A stretch of 64,000 nucleotides of DNA from Gossypium raimondii (taxonomy: Eukaryota; Streptophyta; Magnoliopsida; Malvales; Malvaceae), in NCBI RefSeq assembly GCF_025698545.1, contig NC_068569.1:9548001-9612000 (forward strand). Reading direction: 5' to 3'. This document shows positions 49,350 through 62,600 of this stretch, piece after piece. Numbering within the stretch: position 1 is the first letter of the stretch; every line of letters starts with the position of its first letter. The notes beneath the pieces were generated by a model, which was not told where the DNA came from, did not search any database, and was given only the letters and a program-made list of their open reading frames with translations. The position numbers and the translations under genes are program-made.

Positions 49350-49782
49350 ATTACTAGAAATTTTATGACACGTGTAAGCGTGTGGAAACTATAAATTTAA
49401 AACACAAAGATTTGTTCAAAAATAATATAATAATAAATAATGAATTGTATGATTTGAAACTAATTAATTAACAATAACAATATGAAATATATATGTTATT
49501 AAAATGAAAAATTCATTAAATTATTTTATCATGGTGTTGTCATAAATCTTGAGTCGGTGTCGACTTAACTTATGACACCAAATCAATGAAGTATATTATC
49601 AATATATACAACCGAGGGGGAAATAAAGCGTGCATAATAAAATTAAATATATAAAATATTAAAATAAAACTTTAGTTGAATGATCAATTAAAGATTTTAC
49701 AAAAGTAAATTGTGTGGGTTCAAATATCACCATATGCATATTCTTATTGATTTTTAAGTAAAAGATTAAATACTCTCGAATA
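49350..49782 (+). repeat. direct repeat, right member
   Basis: Partner of 45914-46405 across the LTR-like element. It includes 'tagaaattttatgacacg', 'gtgtggaaacta', 'tggtgttgtcataaatcttg', 'acttaacttatgacacca' and 'gtgcataataaaattaaa'. Confidence 0.65.
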
Positions 49783-52700
49783 AATTGTGTGTAGTTATTT
49801 TGTATTTTAATTTATTTATGTTATTTTCAAGTGATATAATCATATCAATGTCCTACATTACCCGATCACCACTCATATTCTTTGTTCTATTAGACCTAAA
49901 TGATGACCTTCCTCCATTGTTTCTTTGTTTCAAATGTAAGGGAAAAGAAGGTTGGATTTTATTTTCAAAAGTTTTAAAGGAGTAAAGAAAACCAAGTAGA
50001 TGTAATTTCTCCAAAGCATCAAATTTCTTTTCATTGATGAAATATGTTGAAAATGAAGATTGTTTATTTAATTAGATTTTATTGAAGTGGTTAGAAATAC
50101 TCACTCAAATGTTTAAATGTTTGTATAAGGCGGCATAATTATTGATGATAACTTTCTTTTCTCAACTCCATCAAGAAATTGGCATATGTATTATTTGTGT
50201 AATTTTTATATTTTTTAGAACACCAGTTGAGGGTGTGAGGGGGGTTTCTTGACTTGATGGTTAGTATATATATTAACAGGTGAGATTTTTTGAGATATTT
50301 TTTGAGAATGACACAGATATTACTTGATGAACAAGAAGTGTCGTTACAAAACATTTCTAGCAAAAGAAAAGGAGATTCTTTTTTTCTTTTTTTTTGGAGA
50401 TTGTTGGTAGTCAAATAACTTCAACAGCATAAATATCCGAGAATAATTTTAACTCAACTCTTAATATGGTTTAAGGTGTTTTTGGGTGAGCTATTCATTT
50501 ATTTACTATTAGTGTAAAAATAACGATGATAATAAAATTAGATATTATAACTATATTATAATGTTAAATAAAAAAAAAAACTGAACGTATTGTATTGAAG
50601 AAAAATGTAGAAAGAGAGGATTGTATTCCTATATTATGGTTTTTGGATTCCAAAGAAAATATTCCAAAAAGGCAAAAAGTAGGTGAACCTTTAGCTGTCT
50701 TGTTGAAACTCATAGCATTGCCATGGGACCATAACTGCACCCCACACGCATGCATCAATAGCTTCTTCTTTTTTTTCTTTATACATATAATGGTTACAAA
50801 TTTTCAAATATTTTATATAGAAGTATTGAAAGACAAACAGTTTTTTTTAATAATATTTGTTGTTGTTAAATTTTTTATTTGTTTATATTTTTAATAACTC
50901 TAATATAATTAGAAATTTTGTTATTAATATAAAATTTTAATTATCTTTTAAAGTTTTTTTATATTACTCACGAGTCATAATTTAATTAATATCAACTTTA
51001 TCCATTAACAATAAACGAAACTAATCATAAAGTCAAATAAACAATTTAATAAAAATAAATATCATAACAATTTACTTTTATTACTTAATTAATAATTATT
51101 GTTCTTTAGAAAATTAACATTACTTAACTCATTTTTAAAATTTATTTTGTATTTCTAAAAATGTCACGGAACCATTTTGCTTAAGACAATCTAGTTATAT
51201 ATATCTGTGCATATTATTTAGAGTAAGGTTGTTTGCTCTATCATTTTAATTTTTAATTAAAATCGGATGTTCATCGTATATAGTAATGATTAAATTTTTT
51301 GTGTTAATTTTAATTTTATATATTCTTACATTATTATATTGAAATTTGCATATATATGTCATATGTTACAACTTAATACATTTATTAAACTTTTTTTGAT
51401 AATTGCAAGAAGATAATAAAATTGCTTAGGTTCAAACTCAAACTCCCATGCCTATAACATAATGATTTTAGCATCTATTAAACATATTCTTATTTTCTAT
51501 AGTATTTAGAATTTTCAAATTTATAAATATTACTTAAAATAAGAGTTTATCATGTATATTTATAATTTCATATAAAATATTAGTAACACCGTGAATCATA
51601 ACTAATTTATATAAAATTCTTGTATCTTTCCTCAATCTAGTACTATAGAAAAACAATAATACCGTCCATCCACTAAAACCAAAAGTAAAAAGAAACAGAC
51701 AACCGACAAATTTATGCTACGAGAAAAAGGACGAACTAACTAAGCTTCCGTATCCTATCACGATATCTTGGTTGGATAAACGAGCTTCTTCAATTTTCTC
51801 GAGATCTGGTGACCGAACTGGAAGCAAACCTTCGGGATAAATTGATTAATAATATTCAAGGAAGCGGCATATCAAAGGTGGATTAATGGGTATACAGAAA
51901 TAATCACGACAAGTGTGGCGCGTGGAAACCACGTCTAATTAATTAAAAAGAGCACATCTTTAGTGCTTGATTTACAAACAAAAAAACAACAACTAATTAT
52001 TGTTCATTATTATTAATTTACATAATTGCTCATTAATTAGTTTTATTATATTCAGGAATGTGGAATATTGGAGCTTGCGTCTGTCACAATCCTTCCATTG
52101 TTTGTCGGTTCCTTGTTTCCTCTAAACTAAATAAAACTAGTGGATAGTTAATTCATTGTACCTCGTGATTTCTCATCGTTTGTGCTAATTATAAAAATAT
52201 TTCTTATTAAATCGATTTGATATTTTTATTATATCGATCTAAAAAATATTTAAACAATTAAATTTTATATAAAATAAATAATTAAAAAATTTAATTTATG
52301 TCAAATTTAACATACATAATTTATATAAATAAAATACAAAATATGATAATATCGTTAAAATATTAATAATTAAGTATTTAAGATTTCAACTTGAAATTAG
52401 GTATGATGAATCACAAACTTTTACCGCAATATTAATATTCTTTTCAATAATCATAATTATCGAATAAAACCGTAGTTACTTCCAAAGTATTTATCAAATA
52501 ATTGATATTTGTACAAAAAATATATATATTTCATGACATAAGCTTTCTTTAAACTTATATGTATAATTTTTCAAAAAACGTACCTGAATTATTTCTGCTC
52601 CATCAAATACATATCGTATAAAACGCCACAATTTTGTCATGTACACAAGTTTCACATCATCTTTGTTTTCCTTTTTTAAGGACAAATCTTTTTATTTTCA

Positions 52701-54116
52701 AACGAAAAAGAAAAAGAAAAGACAAAATGGCCTTCTATTCTTTTTTTCCTCTCACTTGTTAAAAAAATCATATTGATTTTCTTCTCTCAAAATTCTTATC
52801 AGTTCGAAAAGTGAAAGGATCTTTTCAACCTTTCCTTTTATCTTTATTTTAAAGAGACATTTTAAATAAAAACTGTTTTATTGACGTGACACTTATGAGT
52901 TGACATTCCACTACCACTAGATGATTTATTATTTACAAATAAGTTAAGGTTGTGAGATCAACGGCCATTCTAGTTCAAAACATAATTATAAAAGTCTTAA
53001 CTTTCATAAATATGAGAATAATTTTAAAACTTAATAATAATTAAAAGATATGAGTTAATGTAAAAGATTTAGAATTAAGAATTATATAAAAAATAAGTTA
53101 CGAAATTATGTGTGAGTATTGTACAATTCTTTTATCCATGTTATTTTTTAATCCCTGCTTCATAAATGATTAGTTGTATGTATAACCATTCATAATTATT
53201 TTAATTGGCCAAAGAATAAGATTAGTCACGTAATTATTTAGTTTGTTCTATTTTAGTCATTCAACTATTAAATTTTTTGTTTTAGTTATTTAACTTTTCA
53301 AAATTAAATATTTTAATCACTCTTCCGTTAGTTGTTTAACGAAGTCTAACGTAAGCTTTGTTTTATTGGTCTAATAACAAATTTAGCCTCAAATATTTAT
53401 ACAAACTATCAATTTGATCTTAAATCTAAAATAAACAAATTTAGCCCTTAATGTTTAAAAGATTTATCATTTAGTCCTAATTAAAAATATTTAAAACATC
53501 TTAAAATTTGTTGAAATAAATAAAAATCATAATAAAAATGAGCTTTTGTTTACTAGTGAGATTAACAATGGGAGGACGTGATGGTTCATCCTTGAGTAAG
53601 GCAAAAAGTCAGTAAAAGTTAGGACGATCTTATGGTGAAATAGTCTAAGGGAAATAAGTTTTTGATATGGAAAGAGACTTAACCTCCTTGAGATACTGTC
53701 ATGGGTTTTTATATTTGAAGACAAGATGTTTAGGGATTATTGTCAATAAGCTCAGTTTGTTCCCTTGAAGTGACGATGATGTGACATTCTAAGATATGAT
53801 TCAATAAGTTTGATTCCTCACGTGAATCCCATGTATGTTTAGTGAAGGTCAACTTAAGTAAGCTTTTTGTTATACTGCGGTGCAAGTCTCGATAGATTTA
53901 TTTGGCTCAATAATTCACTTATCGTGAGAGGTGGTAGGTTCGTCACAAAATGAATCGCATGAACATGTATAAAGACTCATTGTGGAGGTATAACCAAAAT
54001 TTAAAAAAAAAACAAATAGAAAAACATTTCAAAAAGTTTTGTACCAAAAGTGACTTTCAACAATATCTTCCACTTTATTCTTTCATTCACTCAATTGATG
54101 AAGGCTTAGGTTGAAT

Positions 54117-54260
54117 GGGCGGTGTGTTTACCTCCGGTGAAGTTAAAAACTGCGGTGGCGGTGAGATTAGTTACTGTAGCAGTGAGATTAGAAACAACGG
54201 TAGAGTGTGTGTTTAGATTCAAACGCAGTTGTAACGGTGTGGTGAGAATAAAAAATAACT
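54117..54260. mobile_element. GGCGGTG-rich DNA-transposon relic
   Basis: A short GC-richer stretch with repeated 'gcggtgagattag' and 'gcagtgagattag' motifs ('gggcggtgtgtttacct', 'gtggcggtgagattagttac'). I associate this style with terminal regions of plant hAT-like or other non-autonomous DNA elements. Only one end is seen. Confidence 0.35.
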
Positions 54261-54460
54261 ATTAAGGACATCAGATTAAAATTGATATATAATGAAGTTT
54301 TTAAAATTAATTTACTTTTATGAAATTATTAAAAATATATGAATTTATAAATTCATTTAATAAAATATTAAAATGTATCTTTTGATATTTTATTATAAAT
54401 ATTTTAATTAATTATATAATTATTTTTTTATAAAAATCCACTTAAAAATATTATTTATTA

Positions 54461-54664
54461 TCATGAAAGCACATGACAAAGACAAAATGGTAAAAGCATA
54501 CCTACGTTGAACTCACTGTCAATTTTTTCATCAGTGAAAAATTTCATTTCTACTAGTGTTTTGTAGCGTTCAATGCACTGATGCTGTGCAATCCAAACAG
54601 CTTCTACCAGCATGATTACATTGAAATAACACTCAATTGCACCACACCAGAGGAAAATGGACAT
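54461..54664 (-). other. possible gene fragment, unknown
   Basis: A - strand frame of 67 codons with balanced composition (CGAIECYFNVIMLVEA, WIAQHQCIERYKTLVEMKFF) unlike the AT-driven frames around it. A possible donor (aac|gtaggt) follows codon 54. About 175 bp upstream on the same strand a second short frame (MVGLTLDGTSSNS) ends at 'caaag|gtagtg'. I do not recognise the family. It may be a decayed gene. Confidence 0.25.
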
Positions 54665-55249
54665 CCAAAGGAGCCCAAAGTTTAAAATATCAAAGGTTAT
54701 GGTATTGTTTTACAATCTCTCGCCAATGTAGAGCTAGAAATGATAAAGACACGAGAACAATAGAACTTGAAACCAACACTACCTTTGCAGCAAAGAGTTA
54801 GAGCTTGTGCCATCAAGTGTCAACCCAACCATTTTGTCAGCTTTATAATTAAAATAGTTAAATTTGAGCTTCTTTCTAAGTTTTAATCAGGCATTTGAGA
54901 TGAACAATGTAACAATAAAAAAAGGAACTAAATCAAAATAGATTGAATAGAAAAATAGTTTTAATTTTTGGGTTTTATATGTTTGGTCGATGATAAAAAG
55001 TAAATATAAATTGTAAAAAGAAAAATATATTATAAAACTTTAAAAAAGTAACTATAAAATTGTAAAAAGAGTTTTTAAATATATTTTATTATTTTTAGAA
55101 TTAGAATTAAAATGATAAATTTTGTAAATATGGAAGACTATAGAATATAAAAACATTTAGTGAGATAAATTTATTATTACGCTAATTAACAAAACCCATA
55201 TTAAACTATATTTAATTTTAAATAATTAAATAAAAAAACCGATGGGTGA

Positions 55250-55565
55250 AAAAAGTTATAATAAAAACGAGAGGGGTGAAATCGCACGCGCTGAGTCAGA
55301 GAGGCCAAGTCCAAAACACGAGGGAGACAGTCGCGTCGTACACATCAGTTTAGATCTGTCCCCTCCTGACTGATGAATAGTGGAACCCACTTGCTCGAAT
55401 ACCAACATCAGCTCGATGAAGCATCAGTGGCTAGTGATCTTCATGCTCCTTCGTGGCGCGTCTGCATTAGAATCTTTACCTTTTCCCAGATTTTTCATTT
55501 ATCTGGCTTTCTTTTTATTGACTATTTTCTATCATAATAATAATTATTGGTATTATTTTGGTTAA
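55250..55565 (+). other. GC-rich island with a small signal-peptide-like frame
   Basis: 55260-55480 is much GC-richer than the several kb on either side ('cgcacgcgctgagtcag', 'cagtcgcgtcgtacac'). An ATG at 55416 opens 49 codons to 55565. The first 17 residues (MKHQWLVIFMLLRGASA) resemble a secretory signal peptide with an ASA cleavage site. After LESLPFPRFF the frame becomes hydrophobic and AT-driven, as if it had run into an intron. It could be exon 1 of a lost or unfinished gene. Confidence 0.3.
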
Positions 55566-57345
55566 TAATATATAGAATTTAATTAATATTCAATAATATA
55601 ACATTTTAAAAATACTTACTTAATACCTATTTAATAAAAATAAAATGTTATAATAAAATTAAATTTAAATAATTTTTATAAGATTTATAACTGAATTTGT
55701 AGTTTTAAATTCAATAAAATAAGACTGAATTCCTTAAAATGGAAGTAAAAGAAAATTATTCTAACATACAAAAGAATAGGAGATTTGAACATATTTTAAC
55801 CTATTATTATTATTTAATTAAACAATACTTGACTTTATCTTTAGATTTATTGAAGTTAAGAATAAGCGAATAACACAACCCTAGATAGAATTCAATTTCG
55901 ACTTTCTCTGGAGGGTGAGAATTTAATTTGGACTGTGAACATATGATTATTTTTTTTACATATAATATATATGTTCTTGCAATGTGATGAAATTAAATTA
56001 AGAAATATAAATTTTATTATATGTATTGTTGTGGATAGGAAGATTCCTTTAGTTAATATTAAAACAATAATTTGATTTTATGCGGATTTCAACGACCATT
56101 GATAAAGTAACATGAGAAAAAGCGGAAAATCACGATCCTTGACCATGTGTAGCCTTGTCGTTAATTTGGCTTTCAACAATCTTGCCTAAAATTCCATTAC
56201 ATTCTATTCACAAAACTCAAATTTATTATTTTTAAAATTAATAAATCAGATTTTTAAAAAATTATTAATATTATACATTCTTTAATTAATCGAAAATCAG
56301 ACTAATTTTGACGGATGCAAACTTATTCTAAACTTGACATAATTTAGATTAAGGTTACCAAATTAAACAAACAATGAGACATTTAAGCTAGTGATAATTA
56401 TTCGGTTTTAAAATCTATATTAAAAAGTGTCAAATTTTTATAATTATTTTTTTAAAATTTTAATTTACTATCAATTATCTGATAATAATCACGTGAATAA
56501 AGATTAGAGTTGAATTGACACGAGTAGACTTTGGATACGTGGAATTTATTGTATTAGGTGACATCTTTTTTGGTAAAATATTAGGTGAGTTTAGCAATCA
56601 AAGGAATCGTTATCATAGGCTATTAAGGTAAAAATACATTGAGAAATCCTAATATTCCTTGAGTTGAGTAGCTTTGACTTTTTCAACTCATGCATGCCTT
56701 TTTTTTCATTCATTCATTTATTTATTTTTGGTAGGAGACTCTGACATGACTTTTACGCATTCAAACCAAAAGTATTATGCTTTACTGAATTACTTTTAAT
56801 AATGGTGCCTACTTTTACGCACAGAGTAATATCAAATTTGGTTCGTCGGATTTCCTTTTACATTTTTTAATCATCTATTATAATTTGTTTTACTTTACTT
56901 TAATTATCCATTTTATATTAATTTTTGTTTTACATTTTAAAATTTATTTTGGTAAAATTAACTTCCTCATATAACTTTTAAATATTATTTGATAAGATTT
57001 TAAAGTCTTTTTATAAATATTTTAAAAGTTATATAAAATTTAAAAATTTTTAAAATTTTTCACTATCTTAAATATAAAATTTTTATTTTATATGATAAAA
57101 TAAAATTAATTCTATATTAAATAAAAATAAATTTCGATTTGATTTGAGTAAGCACAATTTTTAAACTTGTATTCTATAAACCGTTCAAACACTTCAATTC
57201 AGGTCAATTTTCAATTTATGAATTTTTATTGCTCAGCCCTAATTATGGGTGTCGTTTAAAAATAAATATCATTCATGGTAAAGATAAATGTTATATATAT
57301 TGATATATAAATATTTATATTACATATATACATACAAAATTTTAA

Positions 57346-57855
57346 GGTTTAATGACAAATTTGACCATTAATGTCTGCATGTTTTGTCAAAATAGTCCTA
57401 CTTGTATTTTTGAGCCTTTTTCGGCCATCAACCTTTGTTCTTTTTTTTCAATATGCTTTTTCTAACAGATTTAATGAAAAAATCGTTAAAAAAGTTAACG
57501 GGGATGACGTAGAATTTCATACATGGAATATTTTTAATGAGATATAATTTATTACATAGATAACCCAATAAGATAATTACATGTGGAGAATAATAAAATA
57601 AATAATACATTAAATTTAAAAAGAACTCTTAATTTAAAGAAAATAAACATAATTATCTAAAAGAATTAACTCAGTAGAAAAACTTCTCAATAAACAAACC
57701 TATGAAAGATTGAAACCTCTTGAAAGAAAAGAAAATTAAAACTTTAAATTTATTCATTAAATCATTAAAGAATAAAGGTTGAAGGCCAAAAATGCTCAAA
57801 TAAGGCCATTTTGACAAAACATACAAATATTAATGGTTGAATTTATCATTAAACC
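57346..57855. mobile_element. MITE, copy 2 of a two-copy family
   Basis: 510 bp with long terminal inverted repeats of about 90 bp: the left arm from 'ggtttaatgacaaatttg' faces a right arm that reads, on the - strand, 'ggtttaatgataaattcaac'. Both arms continue through 'tgcatgttttgtcaaaat' / 'tgtatgttttgtcaaaat' to 'caacctttgttc' / 'caacctttattc'. Flanks 'aaaattttaa' and 'aaaatttaa' could be a 9-10-bp target duplication, as made by Mutator-type transposases. No coding capacity. Confidence 0.8.
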
Positions 57856-59046
57856 AAAATTTAATTGAAAAGGAGAAAATGATTAAAACAAGTAATAAGA
57901 TATAGAATACGAGGTGATATATAATTGAATTGCTGTTTGAACTGAGGATGAATCTAATTTTAGAGAAATCTCCAACAAAATAGGGAGAAGAAAAACAATA
58001 AAGGGAAGAGATAGCAGGAATTACAAAATAAATAATCACTCCAACTACGTTCAATTTAGTTAAATATATTAATTGTAATGATTATATAAATATGGTAATA
58101 TACCTTATAATTTTTGGAATAAATTAATCGTATTGAATTATATTCATTATATTGATATATTTTAATAATTATTAAAGATATCCATTAAAAAAATTAAGCT
58201 AAGTATTGTTAGAAAATTGAAGTAAAATATAAAAAAAAGGGGAATACATTGGATTGGATGTTTTTTTTAAATTTCGTGGAATAGTTCATTTTCTTTTTAC
58301 ATAAACTAATGTTATTTATATCTTCTCTCCTTTCCTTGTTAGAAACAATCAAAGCTGTGATTATGACTCCAACCTAAAACAAACAATGTTTTCAGAAAGA
58401 CCCTAAAAAATTAATTATTGCTCGCTTTCAAAACCAAAAGCGACTTCTCGGAGCAACATATCACGATAAATTCATGATTAAAAAATGCAGTGTTTTCAAG
58501 TTTCACGTTATATTTCTACAAGTCAGTATTATTTCCCCCAAAAAATTCCCCCGAAATGGCAGGTTCCGTAATATTCAGCAATATCTAGGGTTAAACTTAC
58601 TGGATTCCCCTGGCTACGAGAAAAAGCCTGTCGTTTCTTTTGGGGGGATCTGAGAATAGCAAATATAAATATCGCTTTCCTGGCTCTTTTTTCCCTACTT
58701 CGCACTATTACAGTAATCTCTATTTATGACCGTTCGATTCATTTTAAAAACTTATAATCGACGGTTTAGAAAGAAAACCGAAACATACCTTACTAGATCT
58801 CATTATTTGTTGTAGCAGAATAGCTGTCAGCTAGAAATTCCGCGCCGATAAACTCGACAAAGTGTAGCCGGCTAAGTGGGGCCTACTCTTTAACTGTACG
58901 TATTAATAAGTCAATCAGTTTATCAAAATAACTTGTCCATTTTAACATAAGCTATCAATGATAAGTACAACGGCATATCATCATCTTTAACCTGTCGCCT
59001 CCTTCCTTTATAATTCACCATCTCTGAAAGCTTTTAGGTTGGGTAT
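57856..59046. other. intergenic and TOPLESS promoter region
   Basis: AT-rich up to about 58.3 kb, then GC-richer towards the TOPLESS start (58540-59040), as expected for a promoter. No gene is seen. Confidence 0.5.
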
Positions 59047-59056
59047 TATTTATAAG
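59047..59056 (+). promoter_or_regulatory. candidate TATA box of TOPLESS gene
   Basis: TATTTATAAG about 150 nt before the 5'UTR splice donor. A second TATA-like site (tttataattc) lies near 59007. Confidence 0.4.
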
Positions 59057-59205
59057 GGAATACAATTTTTTTTTCTAGAGGGAAAGAGGCAATATTTGCT
59101 TTGTGTTTAAGAGAAGAAGGTTCATTTTATTTACCACAGGGAGAGCAAGGTTTTTTTTTTTATCTCTAATTTTTTGTCTGAAAACCGATCTATTCAAAGA
59201 ACAAG

Positions 59206-59541
59206 GTAAGTTTTTAACAAATCTATTTACTTTTGTTCCTGTTTTTATGTTTATAGAATCTGTTACTTTAAAACCTTCAGTTTTCTTTATATCTTTTTTG
59301 GTTTTTTTGGGAAAATTCCGTCTCGGGTTTCTAAATGGTATAAAGTTGCTTTTTCTTTTTGTCTCTTTGATGCTAAAAATCCCTAGAGTTTTTTTCTTTT
59401 GGAGAGAGGGGTTTGAAGAAGGTTAAATGGTTTAAGTTTCATGTAAAATTAACTTTGGGCTTTCTTTTATCTTTTATTTTAAAGGATTTTTAAGGTGTTT
59501 GAGCTGACTCTTTTTTTTTTTTTGGGGAAATACTTTTGCAG
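59206..59541 (+). other. 5'UTR intron of TOPLESS gene
   Basis: Donor 'aacaag|gtaagt' at 59205/59206, acceptor 'ttttgcag|atctag' at 59541/59542, 63 nt before the ATG. The sequence between is T-rich as in plant introns. The open frame 59103-59426 over this region is a shadow. Confidence 0.65.
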
Positions 59542-59604
59542 ATCTAGACTTTATATTTGGTGATTTTAGTCTCGTCCTTGCGAAATTAAGACAGGGCGGC
59601 CACG

Positions 59605-62600
59605 ATGTCGTCTCTCAGTAGAGAGCTTGTGTTCTTGATCTTACAGTTTCTAGATGAGGAAAAGTTTAAAGAGACTGTTCACAGGTAAGGTTTTTTTTTT
59701 GGTTAAAAAAAGCTTATTAGTTTTATTACTTTTAAGGATTCATGATATTCAGTATTTTTTTGTTAACTGGTAATTTAAAATGTAATGATTTCACCTTATT
59801 AATGGTTTTGTTAAATTATTTTGATTTTTTTTATAGGCTTGAACAGGAATCTGGGTTTTTCTTTAATATGAAGTATTTTGAGGATGAGGTACATAACGGA
59901 AACTGGGATGAGGTTGAGAAATACTTGTCTGGTTTCACCAAGGTAGACGACAATCGATATTCCATGAAAATCTTTTTCGAGATAAGAAAGCAGAAGTATC
60001 TCGAGGCATTGGATAAGTAAGCTTTTATGTGCTGCAATTTTTGATTTGTTTCACTTAAGTTTGTGATGTTTCAACCCAAAAACTTCCTTGATAGAATTTA
60101 GTGACAATTGGAATGTTTATACATTAATTAGGCATGATCTGTCCAAGGCCGTGGAGATATTAGTAAAGGATTTGAAAGTTTTTGCCACATTTAATGAGGA
60201 ACTTTTTAAGGAAATCACTCAGCTTTTGACGTTGGAGAATTTCAGGTATGTTACCTTTGTGTATAAATGGTTCAAGTCTTGATGCGGGTGAATGTGGTGA
60301 GGAATTAATTTTTTTCATAACAGGGAGAATGAACAGTTGTCAAAATATGGAGATACAAAGTCTGCTAGAGCAATCATGTTAGTTGAACTCAAGAAGCTTA
60401 TTGAAGCAAATCCTTTATTCCGTGACAAATTACAGTTCCCAAACCTTAGAAATTCAAGGTTACGCACCCTCATTAATCAGAGGTAATTTTCTTCAGTTAT
60501 ATCATCGTTCTGTTAGCTGCTTTGAAGAGATTGGGGGTTGGTAATTTTTCAATGCTGACTTATTTATGCAATGAACTCACGGATATTACATGACATTCAA
60601 GTTTGGTTTTTTATTGCCTTGGCTGCACTGGCATTGATGTTCTGAATAAGCTCAAGTCATTCTAGTTGTGGCTTTATAGGACAACTGATTTGTTGTGCAA
60701 TTACAGCTTGAATTGGCAGCATCAACTTTGTAAAAACCCAAGGCCGAATCCAGATATAAAAACTCTCTTCGTGGATCACTCTTGTGGACAGCCAAATGGT
60801 GCGCGAGCACCATCACCTGCTAACAATCCTCTTCTTGGAGGGTTACCAAAGGCCGGGGGCTTTCCTCCCCTTGGTGCTCATGGGGTAGGTATCCATTTTA
60901 GATGATAGTGTAAAAAATCTCTTTCATTGTCGATAATCTCCTCTTAAAGTACTCAGTTTACATCTTCAGCCTTTTCAACCTACACCAGCGCCAGTTCCAG
61001 CACCCCTTGCTGGTTGGATGTCAAACCCTTCTACTGTAGCTCATCCAGCTGTGTCTGGTGGAGCTATTGGTCTTGGTCCTGCCTCAATACCAGGTAGTTA
61101 TGTCTTTCTCTTTGTTCTTTCAAATGTCATTCTTCTATTGTCACTTCCTCCCTTTCTTTCTATCATATTGTGATCATTCCTTCTTCTAGGACCTTTTTTA
61201 ACCTTAATTATGTTTCATTGTTGACTTATAGCTGCATTGAAGCATCCTAGGACTCCTCCAACTAATCCTTCTGTAGACTACCCATCTGGGGACTCTGATC
61301 ATGTTTCCAAAAGGACAAGGCCCATGGGGATTTCTGATGAGGTATTCAAGTTTTGCTTTAATTAATTTATATGATATGTAGTCTGGCTGTTCGATCGGGT
61401 GTCTGATAGTTATGGTTGTGTTTCCTTTTGCCTAAAATATTTTACCGATCTTTGCTTTCTTTTTTGCAGGTAAATCTTCCTGTCAATGTGCTGCCTGTAA
61501 CATTTCCTGGCCATGGTCACAGTCAGACTTTCAATGCACCCGATGATCTGCCAAAGGCAGTTGCAAGAACTTTGAATCAGGGTTCATCTCCTATGAGCAT
61601 GGATTTCCATCCCGTTCAACAGACTCTACTTCTAGGTCTGCTCTGCTAAACTTCCGCCTTTAATTTTTTATAGTTGCATTTCACTTTCTGTTTTTGGCTG
61701 GCTGCTGGTTCTATCTTGGGTAATGGAATTCTGAGTTTTCTACATGCTATGATCCAGTTGGTACCAATGTTGGAGACATAGCATTGTGGGAAATTGGCTC
61801 TCGGGAGCGGCTGGTTTTGAAGAATTTTAAAGTTTGGGATCTTAGTGCTTGTTCAATGCCTCTTCAGGTTTGTGCCTCAAAGTGTTTGTTTAATGCACTT
61901 GCTAATTGCACATGCTAAGTACAATTTATTTACTTGAATTTAGGCTGCTCTAGTCAAAGATCCTGCTGTCTCTGTAAATCGTGTGATTTGGAGCCCTGAT
62001 GGTTCTTTATTTGGTGAGATTGAATCCATTACAATTAGTCAATGTTTAATCTGCAAGCACCTATGTGCGTATTTATAAGTAGTGTGGGATCATTGATTAT
62101 GTTATACCTGTTCGGAAAACAGGAGTTGCTTACTCGAGGCACATTGTGCAAATATATTCTTATCATGGTGGCGATGAGGTTCGGCAGCATCTGGAGGTAT
62201 ATATTTGAGCTTGTTATCTTGGATCTTTTTTCAGTTCTCTTGCTGAGTTTCCATTGTGAAACTGAAATTGATATTTGAATTTTATATTCTAGATTGATGC
62301 TCATGTTGGTGGAGTAAATGATCTTGCATTTTCTCATCCAAATAAGCAACTTTGTGTAGTAACTTGCGGTGATGACAAGACGATCAAGGTTTGTTTATCA
62401 TTTTATGTGGTCAGTTATCTTTCTTGGAGACAAGTTGCTTGTCCTTGCTAATTTCATGTTGTAATTTTAGGTGTGGGAGGCTACCAATGGTACAAAACAA
62501 TATACCTTTGAAGGTCATGAGGCTTCTGTTTATTCTGTCTGCCCTCACTATAAAGAAAACATTCAGGTAAAGATATTGCTTTCTTGCTTTAGCTGTCTTA

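Larger units (their letters stand above)
49147..57345. other. gene-poor AT-rich region
   Basis: Holds the right direct repeat (49350-49782), a GC-richer patch at 51710-51900 without a coding frame, relics at 53200-53500, a non-coding-looking moderate-GC stretch at 53540-53960, and the three entries at 54120, 54461 and 55250. Open frames at 49785-49985, 50139-50414, 50595-50894 and 52494-52685 carry no recognisable domain. No complete gene is supported. Confidence 0.45.

Noticed and set aside
51380..51460. tRNA-like 'ggttcaaactc' B-box at 51430 and similar at 49717
   Set aside because: No matching A-box or cloverleaf arms around them.
59103..59426. 107-codon + strand frame upstream of TOPLESS
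   Set aside because: Phe/Leu-rich translation of the T-rich 5'UTR and its intron.
62035..62349. - strand 104-codon frame in the TOPLESS gene
   Set aside because: Antisense to well-supported TOPLESS exons 11-12 and the intervening intron.
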